From assembly GCA_014871385.1 (NCBI GenBank), contig CM026421.1, forward strand, positions 14,754,548 to 14,818,547: a stretch of 64,000 bases of DNA, given 5' to 3'. The first letter of the stretch is position 1, and each line of letters begins with the position of its first letter. The position numbers and the translations under genes are program-made. The DNA comes from Ceratodon purpureus. Taxonomy: Eukaryota > Streptophyta > Bryopsida > Pseudoditrichales > Ditrichaceae. The notes under the pieces are model-generated. The model searched no databases and had not been told where the DNA came from. It saw only the letters and a list, made by a program, of their open reading frames with translations. Shown one piece after another: positions 47,101 through 56,649 of this stretch.

Positions 47101-48217
47101 GAAAGATGGTGCCATCTGCCTCATCTACAACATTGATCAGAAGCTGGCTAAGGATATCGAGGAAGAAGCTGCTAATGGTGGATACGTGCTGTTCAAGGAC
47201 TGGTGGGGTGTCAATGTACTCGGCCTGACTTCTCCAACGAACCCCGAGAACTTGGTAATTTTCCTAAACATACCCTTCCCTTTACTGATTGATAACCCTT
47301 CCGCTTAATTTTACTCACTAGTTTTGCTTGACTGCAGACTATGCGGTTCTGGATTCGCGTCTACGTTCGTAGTGGCAGTACTTTCTCCTTCCAGACGAAG
47401 AAGGAAGACCTGATACATGGGCTTCTTAACATTACCGTGAGTGATGCCATTTTCAACTTCACCGATGTGGATTCGCAGCTCATGAATGGGGAGGTGCCGT
47501 GGAGAGGCGCAAGGGAGAAATCCATTGACATGATGCAGGGCATACTTGAGGAGCTGTCAAAGCCCGGCGACATAGTTGTTGATTGGAATGCTGGGACAGG
47601 TAACTATTCATGCATATCTTTGCTGAATTATTCCTCTCGTTTTTACCACAGTTTCTCATTTCTTTGTATCTCTCCGAGTTTCAGGAGCCTCCATCAAGGC
47701 GGCCCAGGCTATTGGTCGTCACATTCTCGCTTTTGAGGAGGACGAAGCCATATTCAACGCCCTTCTCAAACCATCCGCCATGGGCCCTCCTAAACATCCA
47801 AGGCCGGCAGCAGCAGGCGAAGCGCCTCCAAAGAGACCAAGACCTGATAAGTGGTGTAAGTCTTCTATTCTACGTTCAAATTATCCAAGCATTACTTCTC
47901 TTTGCAGCTCTACGTACTCGATGTAACCACAGTCGGTTCTCTATTGCAGAGTAGTTTCAGCATCACCGCCACGTGTGCCAAGTGCAGTGTCCACTCCATC
48001 GTGGCGTCTTCATTCCAGCCCGATTCAGCCTTTCATACTTCCGGACTACGCAGAGGACTTAGCACAGGCGTTTCAATCTGGAGCCCTTACATATGTTCCT
48101 AGTCGGCCAACTACTTTTGATCCCAGAGCCCTTCTATTCGTCGATGACGAGGCGGTAGAAGGAGATTCGGAGTCATCTAGTTCTGAGAGTGAAAGTAGCG
48201 ACTGTAGCATGTTGTGA
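40307..48217 (+). CDS. P3: ParB-like plus methyltransferase-like protein of E3
   Basis: Exons 44256-44839, 44931-45126, 45208-45405, 45497-45712, 45807-46048, 46142-46814, 46901-47254, 47338-47599, 47685-47855 and about 47961-48217 join in phase to 1,051 codons. The first has no Met before the ParB-like domain, so I splice it (phase 0) to 43592, skipping the CTD-like exon, giving about 1,388 residues. An alternative start is the in-frame ATG at 44142. Motifs are LMVPLCRMI and VWEGNHRLAAW (ParB-like), LIIADIPENLPVP (catalytic position), VPWRGAREKSI and IVVDWNAGTGGASIKAAQAI with AFEED (SAM motif I). The C-terminus is acidic with LLFVDDEAVEGD. Two extra introns split the methyltransferase part compared with P2. 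Confidence 0.65.
41620..41800 (+). repeat. Purine-rich short repeats (GAGAGGGACAGG)
   Basis: Irregular 6-12 bp units at the left edge of the 128-bp array, continuing at 42985-43385. The purine/pyrimidine strand bias is strong. Confidence 0.8.
41825..42975 (+). repeat. 128-bp GC-rich tandem array in an intron of the P3 locus
   Basis: Nine units with TCGGCCCCGA at 41862, 41989, 42115, 42244, 42372, 42500, 42628, 42756 and 42884, mostly 128 bp apart; a tenth partial unit lies at 43449. Each unit ends in a short T-rich run after GATGCGCTC(TAG). Long frames exist on both strands because the period is not a multiple of three and stops are few; I see no evidence that they are genes. Confidence 0.9.
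42985..43385 (+). repeat. Purine-rich GGGACAGGGAGA repeats
   Basis: About 400 bp of near-pure purine strand, built of GAGAGGGACAGGGAGTGA(CGGCGC) units. It could form triplex DNA. Confidence 0.8.
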
Positions 48218-48679
48218 GGTTGAAGGAGGCTTCGGTCTACTGTTGTTTTCATTTGATTTGATTTGATTTAATTGGATTTCATTGCCTATTCCTTCGTCTA
48301 CTCTACTTCCCTGAACCTAAACTTGTTATAATTCTCATGTCCAATTTGTCTCCGTGTTTGTAAAGGATGAAATGTCACAACTGTAATGCTCAAAATATAA
48401 TATGAAGAATGAAAAATATAATATAAAGAAAGAAGGACTTCACGAAGTTTTCAAACCTTGCCTCCTTTATGTTCTGTGATATTTGTTTTTTCCCTTGTGC
48501 ATTTACATAATCCTATGAAAGAATTATTTGTTTGGTCTTAAACTTATCGACTGATCATTGTATCTTGCCTAAACCCATGACAAATCTTCAGGAATGCACG
48601 CATGACGTCATCATGACATCAGCCCTAATTTGTATCTTTGAGAATAAACGTAGTAAATTCTTACCAGAGATAATCTCTA
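48218..48679. other. P3 3' region
   Basis: AT-rich, no gene. It lies between the P3 stop and the subterminal repeat of E3. Confidence 0.5.
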
Positions 48680-48864
48680 ATTTCCACGGTAATATACTCT
48701 TTTTCTAAAAAAAGTGTCAAACTTAAGCCTTAATTTAGTAATTTTCCACGGTTTTAGGGTCTACTTTGCTTTTGAAAATTTTCCTAAAACTCAATTCTGT
48801 GCTCTCCATTCTGCGCTCACCGCTCTCCGCTCTACGCTCTCCGCTCACGTACGAACTTTCCCCC
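48680..48864 (-). repeat. E3 right terminal and subterminal inverted repeat
   Basis: The complement starts with GTACGTGAGCGGAGAGCG and reaches the block GACCCTAAAACCGTGGA (48739-48763). A second CCGTGGAAATTAGAG-type block lies nearby at about 48680. Confidence 0.85.
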
Positions 48865-48873
48865 TTCAAGGGC
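48865..48873. repeat. Target-site duplication of E3, right copy
   Basis: TTCAAGGGC. T2 continues directly with Phe-Met-Ala-Asp, as in T1. Confidence 0.9.
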
Positions 48874-50767
48874 TTCATGGCGGACAGCGCCCAGGCCAAC
48901 TGGAACTGTGTGCGGAAGATCTATGGAAGTGGCGACGCGACGGTTCCAATGCCAGACCGTGAGCGTACGTGCCAGTTTCATTGGGCAACCTCACTTAGGA
49001 AGCACACTGAGGCTCACATCATCGGATCAGATTTGCAGAGGCAGCATTACGTGCTTTGCAAGCAGTATCGTGATGCAAAGAACATGGAAGAAGCCGACAT
49101 TCGTTTCCACGCGATCCGAGCATGGTGGACCTCCTCAGGCGCTACTACTGCCTCCGGTCTTCGTGACCTCGAACTCTGGCTCGTATTTTGGCACTTTAGA
49201 TATCGGCAGTGGGGAGGCTTCATGCAATTGGTGAGTACAACATCTCTTTTTTTATCCAGTCACTTAATACACTTATTTGACGTAGAATTGATTGAATCAG
49301 CAATTTCTTTGATTGCAGGACCTTACGGACGCCGAGAAGGACGAGATGCCCTCTTGCAACCTCTCGGAGACTGTGCACAATATATGGCTTCAGATGTCGG
49401 GCAATCGTGGCGACAACATCTACTTTGCCACGGTGGACGATTATGTCAGGGGCTTCATGCAATGCACTAACTATAGCGCCTACCTGCGAGGTGAGACCCC
49501 GGGTAAGGGACCTTGCAAAGCCGAACTCCGTTTACGGCGAGCTCAAAAATCAGGGATTCCCAAGCGCCTTGCCGATGCCACTGAACACTTCCATGACGCT
49601 CCACAGTTGCTCTCCCGTGAGCCGCATCGCGAAGGCGAGGAGCTCTTTGGGTCCACGAAACGGAAGCTGAATCATCCGATCGGATCCGAATATGACTCCC
49701 ACAGGCCGGACAAGGTAAATTTTTCTCAACCTCGTCTGAGCACTAGGAATACGCGAGCACGCAAGGAGCCTGATGCTGAACCAGAGGATTCACCTCCACA
49801 AACGGTCCAAGCGGCACCCCCATCGCCAGTCTCAAGCCCGGACGAGAACAGGAGTCGTCATCACGTAACCGCTGTGGAGGAGACGGATGTGGACGAGAGT
49901 ATGTGGCACCTTGTCAGGCTTCCAAAGGGATCGGCGAAGGCGTGTTTTGCTCAATAGGCGAGGACGAATAAGAAGTGCACGGCGAGGCTCATACGGGGAA
50001 AGAAGGCTACAATTGTGCCATGCTACTGGGGCATCTTCACCGACGTCAGGAAGGATCAGCAAAAATGGATGCAGTTCTGCTTCTGTAACGACGACATCCA
50101 GAGATGCGTCATGGGTACTAAGCGGAACTGGGTCTCCAGCATGCCCCCTCCCCCGCTTATCTGGCCTATCAAGCGTGGCTCTCGCCTTTCAAGGAGGGAG
50201 ATACTTGACCTCGAGGCAGCCGGTTTCAGACTCCCTCAACGCCAAGAATTACCCGCTCACCAAGTTTTTCACGACGGTGCATCTCTCCCACAGCGGCCAC
50301 GGTTTGACCTCTCGCAGTGGAGTGTACCCCCAGCTCCAGGAATATATCCCACGGTGCGAGGAGGATTCAAGATTCGGCGTTGTAACCGGGTGCCACGAAC
50401 AGAGCACGAGAACAACTGGGCCTCATCTACTCTACTCACCATTCGAATCCAATCAGTCACACTCATACCTAACCCAGGTTTTGGGTGCATCATCAGCGTT
50501 GTCTCTGAGACCGTATCGGAGTCTAACGTCTACAAAATAACAATTGGCCCGGAGCCCGCCTGCACCTGCCCCAACTTCAAGGAAATGTCCATCAAGTCGC
50601 TAGGAAAACGACCTCCCTGGGTGCCTTGCAAGCATCTCTATTACATCTTCAATGCTATATGCAACCTTGATATTCACCAGGACTCCTACATCCATGCTCC
50701 AAGCCTCAGCTTTAACGAGGTCAAGGCTATTTTTCAGAGTGGCCTTCTTTCGCTTATCAATGTCTAG
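48874..50767 (+). pseudogene. T2 (3' part): transposase core end and SWIM finger, one premature stop
   Basis: Continues T2 with FMADSAQANWNCV (second catalytic Asp) and RTCQFHW up to 49230. The intron is 49231-49318 (GTGAGT to TTGCAG), and exon 2 is 49319-50767. A TAG at 49955-49957 (FAQ-stop-ARTNKK) stands where T1 has Gln; CAG to TAG is a single C-to-T change. The frame is otherwise open to the SWIM finger (CTCPNF, CKHLYYI). Apart from the E3 insertion and this stop the protein would have 1,157 residues. Confidence 0.88.
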
Positions 50768-51810
50768 GTTTGCTTCTGATGTGTCTTTTTCCCCTACCTT
50801 CATCCTAGGGCGCTCGGTACGAACTCGGTGACATTTTTATTCCTATTACGTCACAGATTAAAGCGGTGGCAAAACTGCTCGTATTCATGTCGGATATTCA
50901 GATCATGTGTTGGCATGAGCATCGTTTAGTATACGGTTCAATCCAGACATTTTTGTATATTTGTATTTATTTCTATAAATATTCTAAGTTTTCCCAGAAA
51001 TTGATCTACTTTATGCGCCAACGATAGTAAAATTTCTTATTATCAATGGTATCCAATCACACCGAAGACATAGAATGCACATGCTCTCACTTCTCTGCTA
51101 TCTAACTGTTGCATCCATCCAAACGCCGTCGCAATTCTCATCCCGAAAAACGTTGTCGTCATGGCATAATGAAGAATTCTGATATTGGGCCGGGTCCCCC
51201 TCATCACGGCCCCTTCCCAAACCCGGCTGACGGTTTTTTTGAGTCCACTTCGTTCCCCTCCCGCGGCAGGGTACCTTGCCTCAAGTCCGTCCCGGAAATC
51301 ATCTGACGGTTCCGGCACTACGTTCTGGGTTTGAACCAAAACCACGGGTGGCGCCCTTCCAGCACTTCAGAGAACTACCCTATGGGTAACAAAATGACAT
51401 CTCAGTAATTTAAGTCCGGTAAAATTCATGTTGATCTCCCGGATGACACAATATTGCAGGGATCCTACTGCCGGATTTTTTGGCAGGTATATATCCCGTT
51501 ATATAATCATCCCGTTTGCTCCATTAAGAGAGATATATGTATTGTATTCTAAATGATGATTAGATAATGTTTTGGAGGTCATCGAAATGCACGCTTTCCT
51601 CATAACCAGAGTTCAAAAAATCTCGGTTAACTCACCTGAATCCTGCCAGACTGCCGCCGAATTCGTGAGAGTACGATACACCTCAATCGATAAAGCTGTA
51701 TTCAATTACCAATGTTTCATTGCTGATTCCGGCGCTCTGTGATTGCTTGTGGGATGGTCTCTATATATGAGGTTAGTGGAGATCGCATAATCATTCTCAG
51801 CTGAAGCCTC
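50768..51810. other. E2 spacer between T2 and the 224-residue gene
   Basis: No gene. A remnant palindrome (TGCCGGATTTTTTGGCA) lies near 51469. Confidence 0.45.
51762..51769 (+). promoter_or_regulatory. TATA box of the 224-residue gene, E2
   Basis: TATATATG, 42 bp upstream of the ATG, conserved with 1955-1962. Confidence 0.55.
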
Positions 51811-52485
51811 ATGCCAATGGACCTCGCGATGAAACCAATCTATTTTAGCCTAGGCCGTAAATCGCGAATTATGTTAGACACCAGCTCCATGATGGATCCG
51901 CAGATCGGGGATATTGTATTTCGCAAACCCTCCGCCCAGGCCAAGATTGAGTTCTCACTCTACCAGTGCGCTGAGGATTGGTCTCAGAATTTTAAGACGT
52001 GGCTTTTGAAAGTGTTTACCTGCAGTGTGGTCTTTGATGATCAATTTCTCCATTCCGTTGACGCTCCAAAGATGATGAGGTGCATCATGCTTTTTGTCTG
52101 GGTACCTGGCCAAGGCTTTCAGGAAGCACCTTCCGGAGGAATCATGACACCTCATATTCCTCCGAGTGAGTCCACAACCTTTCATCGACTGAGTGAGGTG
52201 GGGTTCTTCCCGGACGGCAACAGCGTGACGTTGTGTTTTGCGCAGCCCTCCCCACCCGACCCAGTCACGTTTCTGAGAGTCGATTTCTGGCGAGACACGT
52301 ACCGCCAGGAAGCGTATTCGGGGCTGCAGGTTCTTAACGTTGTTGACAACCCTTCCACGCAGTGCCCTACGCTGCGCATGATTTCTCTATGGAAACGAAA
52401 TGGCGAAAGATGGATTTGTGATAGTTCTGTGATAGGTCCAAGTCTGCAGTCTGTATCGGAGGTGGCGAAGGAAGTTCCCGTTTGA
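51811..52485 (+). CDS. Conserved unknown 224-residue protein, E2 copy
   Basis: Same length as the E1 copy (1246-1920) and nearly identical; the differences are scattered conservative substitutions (for example MPMDLAMKPIYF versus MPIDLAMNPISF). It lies downstream of T2 on the same strand and converges on the 53279-53779 gene. No recognised domain. I see no homolog in E3 or E4, so it marks the E1/E2 subfamily. The conserved reading frame next to a broken transposase argues for function independent of this T copy. Confidence 0.75.
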   Translation: MPMDLAMKPIYFSLGRKSRIMLDTSSMMDPQIGDIVFRKPSAQAKIEFSLYQCAEDWSQNFKTWLLKVFTCSVVFDDQFLHSVDAPKMMRCIMLFVWVPGQGFQEAPSGGIMTPHIPPSESTTFHRLSEVGFFPDGNSVTLCFAQPSPPDPVTFLRVDFWRDTYRQEAYSGLQVLNVVDNPSTQCPTLRMISLWKRNGERWICDSSVIGPSLQSVSEVAKEVPV

Positions 52486-53278
52486 CATCTATGTTGACAG
52501 CATCGTGATATAGTCGCTGTTTTGTAACAGGGTATATTCGTTGTACTGCTTTTAACTTGCTCCCTTAATACATATGTAATCACTTTGATATCAGTCTATC
52601 TTTGCGAAGCTTACATTTGCACATTGTTTGAACCACTACACTTTAATTCTTGAACCAAATTAACAGCAGACTGTGCATCATCAAGCCCCGTTTCACAAAC
52701 CAAGTGTCTGTGTATGTTGAGTTCTTTGTCACTAAACTGTCCCACAAACTATTTTCATTTCCTATCTCACTATAATCCAGGTACCACCGGCTCCAGATGA
52801 TGCAGTAGTCCGGCCGTCGGAGTCCCATGACACTCGGTCGTCCTTCCCTTCACCCTACTACCTTAGTACCGCACCCCTACCATTCTCCTGTATGTGGCTG
52901 ACGGATTCGTCAGTAAGTTTAGTCTTGCCAACAATATCGAGGGTGCCCACCCGTTCAGGACTAACATTGGAATTGTAGAATTACGTCACGGTAACTTATG
53001 GTTTCATAATTAATATAAAAGTTCATAACGCAGGCCGCCCTTTGCACTACGTCCTTGTTACGGATCTTAATTGTACCCAGAATGGAGGTGAAACATCACA
53101 TTAGATCGAGTAAAATTGAAATGTCAAAATTGAAATATTTTCTCGCCCCCCATGTCATTCTTTATTGTACCCAGGTTCGTTAAGATACATGATAACGACA
53201 TTTAGATTTCCTAGGCTCGGACGATGCTACGGCTGCAACCACTAATGCAGTTTACACTTAAATATTTTGTTAGCCTTA
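52486..53278. other. E2 spacer
   Basis: No gene. A degenerate palindrome (CTGACGGATTCGTCAG) lies near 52901. Confidence 0.45.
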
Positions 53279-53779
53279 CTACTGCTCAACGGCAATACTA
53301 TCTTCTCCATCAACAGAAAAGTCTAGCCTCTCCCATCCTTGGTGTTCTTCAAGATTGATTGCAGTATCAGTCGCCGATATGGTTGGCGTTGTTGGTCTCT
53401 CTAAATGCTTGGGCAACTGCGACACGTACATCTTTCCGTCCCCAACGGCACCAGCATATGGATTGGCCGCGCATCTCAACGTCCTTGTCACGATCGGTCT
53501 CATCATCTTTGGCTTCCAACACGGACTTGCGATCCTTGGAATGTTCCTCGAACCGCGAAGCTGAAAATATGGGCCTGCTCTTGGAGGAATCAAGTTCTCC
53601 ATGTTTTCCGCTTTGTCGATCACAGCCACTTCCCTTCCAGACTGAATCGAGTAGTCACCTAGGTTTGAGAGGATATCAATTACTTCGCACTCTTCCGCAC
53701 TCGGAACCCAAGCTTCACAGTCCTCTTTCACCATCCCCATGCCGCTAATCACTTGCGCACATCTGAGGTACCTCAACAT
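53279..53779 (-). CDS. Unknown protein next to the E2 right terminus
   Basis: About 166 residues if translation starts at ATG 53779 (MLRYLRCAQVISGMGM); the open frame extends upstream to 53854 without ATG. Homologous to the E1 remnant at 2-379 (shared LGDYS, AENM, NPYAGAVGDGKMYVSQ, GWERLDFS). A TATATAAC-like sequence near 53866 inside the inner terminus could be its TATA box, so the terminus may carry the promoter. No known domain; acidic C-terminus. Confidence 0.6.
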   Translation of the reverse strand: MLRYLRCAQVISGMGMVKEDCEAWVPSAEECEVIDILSNLGDYSIQSGREVAVIDKAENMENLIPPRAGPYFQLRGSRNIPRIASPCWKPKMMRPIVTRTLRCAANPYAGAVGDGKMYVSQLPKHLERPTTPTISATDTAINLEEHQGWERLDFSVDGEDSIAVEQ

Positions 53780-53905
53780 TCTATGGTCGCCCAAGAGCGT
53801 CTGTCGGATTTTACAGTCTTTCCGCTGCCAATACTTGGGGGCGGTACCTCGCAATTTCCACGGTTATATGCCACACATGCTCGACAAATTTCCACGGCCA
53901 TGGGT

Positions 53906-54039
53906 CCCCGGTGCGTTTTTTGCACACGAAAATATTGGCCCCGGTGCGGTTTTTGTCTGCTCACTTTTGACCCCCGGTGCGATTTTTGGCTGCTCACCGC
54001 TCACTGCTCACTGCTCGCCGCTGCCACAGTAGCATCGCT
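53906..54039 (-). repeat. E2 right terminal inverted repeat
   Basis: Inverted copy of 8800-8933. On the plus strand CCCCGG occurs at 53906, 53939 and 53972, again 33 bp apart, and the block complementary to ACCCATGGCCGTGGA lies just inside. Confidence 0.85.
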
Positions 54040-54051
54040 GTGTTGGAAGAC
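54040..54051. repeat. Target-site duplication of E2, right copy
   Basis: GTGTTGGAAGAC, identical to 8788-8799. The P1 reading frame resumes directly after it. Confidence 0.85.
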
Positions 54052-55539
54052 ATACAGAAGGGATCGATTCGGGACGAGTATATGGACAGCTCACAACCGC
54101 CGACCGTCGCGGTTGGTGGTCAAGTTGGCTCCGACGTCTTCATGGAGGACTTTGTGGATGGGGACGATCACGCGGAATCGGATAACCCACGTGAGGGTTT
54201 GAATCCGACCGGGGAGGAAGAGCCCAAAGGACCCGACGACAAGATCGATGCCGACGCGGTTGTTGCATCAGGCGAATGTGAGGCCGAGGCTGCAACAGGC
54301 GAGGGTGCTGAAGCTCTGATGAGCATGTCGGCCGAAGTTGGAACGGGGGAGGGTGCAGCAGCGGTCCAGTTGCAACCTGCGGGGCGAGTTGGGGTTAACG
54401 AAGCACGAAGGCAGATTCGATCGGAAATGCAGCTGGATCCCTATTTGGCACTTTTAAGAATGAGGCGTAAACCAGACAAGTTGTCATTGATAAAGATTCC
54501 TCTATGTCGATTGCTGCCATGTGATTTCGTTCGACCCGCGATGCTCAGTGACGTTCAGAAATTGCAGACCGAGTTCTCCAATGGGATAAGGCCCGGCTCA
54601 GGGGCATTCTACGTTGCGGCAACGTCGCATATGGGCGAGGAGACACTTGTGACGGAAGAGATGAAGTCTTCCTGGTGTTCAGTGTGGCATATCTTGAACA
54701 GCATGTTCGAGGCGGAGCTATCAAAATACGAGGAAACTCGTGATCTTAGTGGGAAGATGTTCTACGTCTTTGATGGTAATCATCGGACAAGGGCGTGGCG
54801 CGGGTTTATCGATATGGAGTACCCAGATGACTACGACTGGGCATATGCAAATGGAAGACCGGATTGCATACTGTTGGAGGTGAAGGACAGTCGCGAAGCG
54901 CTAGTGACAGCTATGCACGCGATCAACAAGTAAGACTTCCAATTTTCAGCTTGTTCCATTTTTATGCAGTCCAGGGTTTTAACTTCCTTAATTGTCCTAA
55001 TGGAACTAACATCTCTGCCTATGCAGGGCCAACGAGGAAGCTTTCATCAAAGAGAGACTGCCTCACACACTGCACAAGATTCAAACCTATGGAGGCATGT
55101 CCGCTGAGGATTTGGAAAAGAGTGGTATTTTGCCCCCAGATCTCATGGCCCGAACGAAGGCGGCTCCCAAGAGGTCGTGGCATACCATGCCGCACGAAGT
55201 CTTTGTGTCCTTTCTTCACGCGGTAAGTAACTCAGAATTTCTGAATTCCGAAGATGATGATTGGTTCATTGAGGTACAGAAACAAATATTGACATGTCAA
55301 TTTACTCAGGGGACACTGGCCCGAGTCGCTGAGGAGGCAGTGCAGCTCTGGATTACAGAGCACCCAGACGAAGACACCGGGGCTGAGATGAAGAATGCTG
55401 TGGAGAAAGCAGTCAAAGAAGCGAAGGATAAGTTGCAAAGCAAGTTCCAGAAGGAGCTGTCGGTGGCAAACCCGGCGCACGGAAAGGCGTTTCATGCTGA
55501 GGTATGTCCCCAAATTTGCGCATGGGTCTCCTAGAACTT

Positions 55540-56510
55540 AGAGATCAAAAGAGCATTGTCCGATCCGATATTGGTAATTCTGTTCAAGTAATATCGTGGT
55601 AACGTGTGTTCCTTAAATATTATTGTGGAAAATCTGTGTTGTTCAGTGAGGTACTTTTACAATTTTGGGAAAGGGTCTCGTAAGACAGAGAGGTCAAAAG
55701 AGCATTGTTGGATCCGACAATGATAATTTTTAATCTGTAATGTTGCGGTACTTTGTGTCCCTGAAATTTTATTCTCGAAATTCTCTAATGTTCAGTAAGC
55801 TTTTTTTGTAAATTTGGGCAAGGGTCACGTAAAACTTAGAGAACAAAAGAGCATTGTCGGATCCGATTTTTGTAATTTTGTTCAAGTAATATCGCGGGAC
55901 TGCGTGTCACTCAAATTTCATTCTCGAAATTCTCTGCTGTTCGGAGAGCTATTTTTTTAAATATGGGCAAGGGTCTCATAAATCCGAGAGGTCAGAAATG
56001 CATTGTCGGATCCGACAGTCGTTATTTGGTTCAAGTAATTTTGCGGTACTGTTGGTCCACGAGATTATATTGTCGAAATTCTCTGCTGTTCGGAGAGCTG
56101 TTGTTTTTAATTTGGGCAAGGGTCTCGGAAATCCGAGAGGTCAGAAATGCATTGTCGGATCCGACAGTCGTAATTTGGTTCAAGTAATTTTGCGGTACTG
56201 TTGGTCCAGGAGATTTCATTCTCGAAATTCTCTGATGTTCGGATAGATATATTTTTTAAATGTGGGCAAGGGTCTCGGAAATCCGAGAGGTCAGAAATGC
56301 ATTGTCGGATCCGACAGTCGTAATTTGGTTCAAGTAATTTTGCGGTACTGTTGGTCCAGGGTATTTCATTCTCGAAATTCTCTGATGTTCGGATAGATAT
56401 ATTTTTTAAATGTGGGCAAGGGTCTCGGAAATCCGAGAGGTCAGAAATGCATTGTCGGATCCGACAGTCGCAATTTGGTTCAAGTAATTTCGCGGTACCG
56501 TGTTAAATTG
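55540..56510 (+). repeat. 150-bp tandem array A in P1 intron 4, palindrome - 27 bp - GGTACT
   Basis: Palindrome windows start at about 55557, 55706, 55855, 56004, 56153, 56303 and 56453, spaced 149-150 bp. Perfect TGTCGGATCCGACA occurs in the last four, each followed after 27 bp by GGTACT or, in the last, GGTACC. Confidence 0.88.
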
Positions 56511-56649
56511 TATGGTTATATGTCCAATATCACCCAATTATTGGACAAATGAGCTTAAATTCATGATACCGGCGTTAAAAACTAACTCTACATGCTAGAA
56601 TTCGTGAAAATAGTGCAAGTCCTGTGATATTTGAACTACCACGAATCGT

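Larger units (their letters stand above)
34138..48864. mobile_element. E3: 14.7-kb Mutator-like element inserted in exon 1 of T2
   Basis: TTCAAGGGC (9 bp, possibly 10 with a preceding C) lies at 34129-34137 and 48865-48873. Excising the element and one copy restores the T2 frame exactly. The two ends are inverted repeats dominated by GAGCGG/GTGAGCGCAG short repeats. A 9-bp duplication is typical of Mutator-like elements. E3 encodes a 150-residue protein (plus), an intact transposase T3 (minus) and a complex locus (plus) giving a CTD-like protein and/or the ParB/methyltransferase-like protein P3. All long frames are open, so this is the best candidate for an autonomous copy in the window. Confidence 0.92.
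8800..54039. mobile_element. E2: 45-kb Mutator-like element inserted in exon 2 of P1
   Basis: The 12-bp sequence GTGTTGGAAGAC directly flanks both sides (8788-8799 and 54040-54051). The ends are inverted copies: GTGGCAGCGGCGAGCAGTGA at 8812 onward matches the complement of the right end, and similarity continues for about 130 bp. Joining the flanks restores the reading frame of P1, with homology to P2 on both sides of the junction, which is independent proof of insertion. E2 carries P2 (minus), T2 (plus), a 224-residue gene, a gene of about 166 residues and a long left arm of unknown genes. Without E3 it is about 30.5 kb, very large for a MULE. The long left arm may itself have been gained piecemeal. 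Confidence 0.9.
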
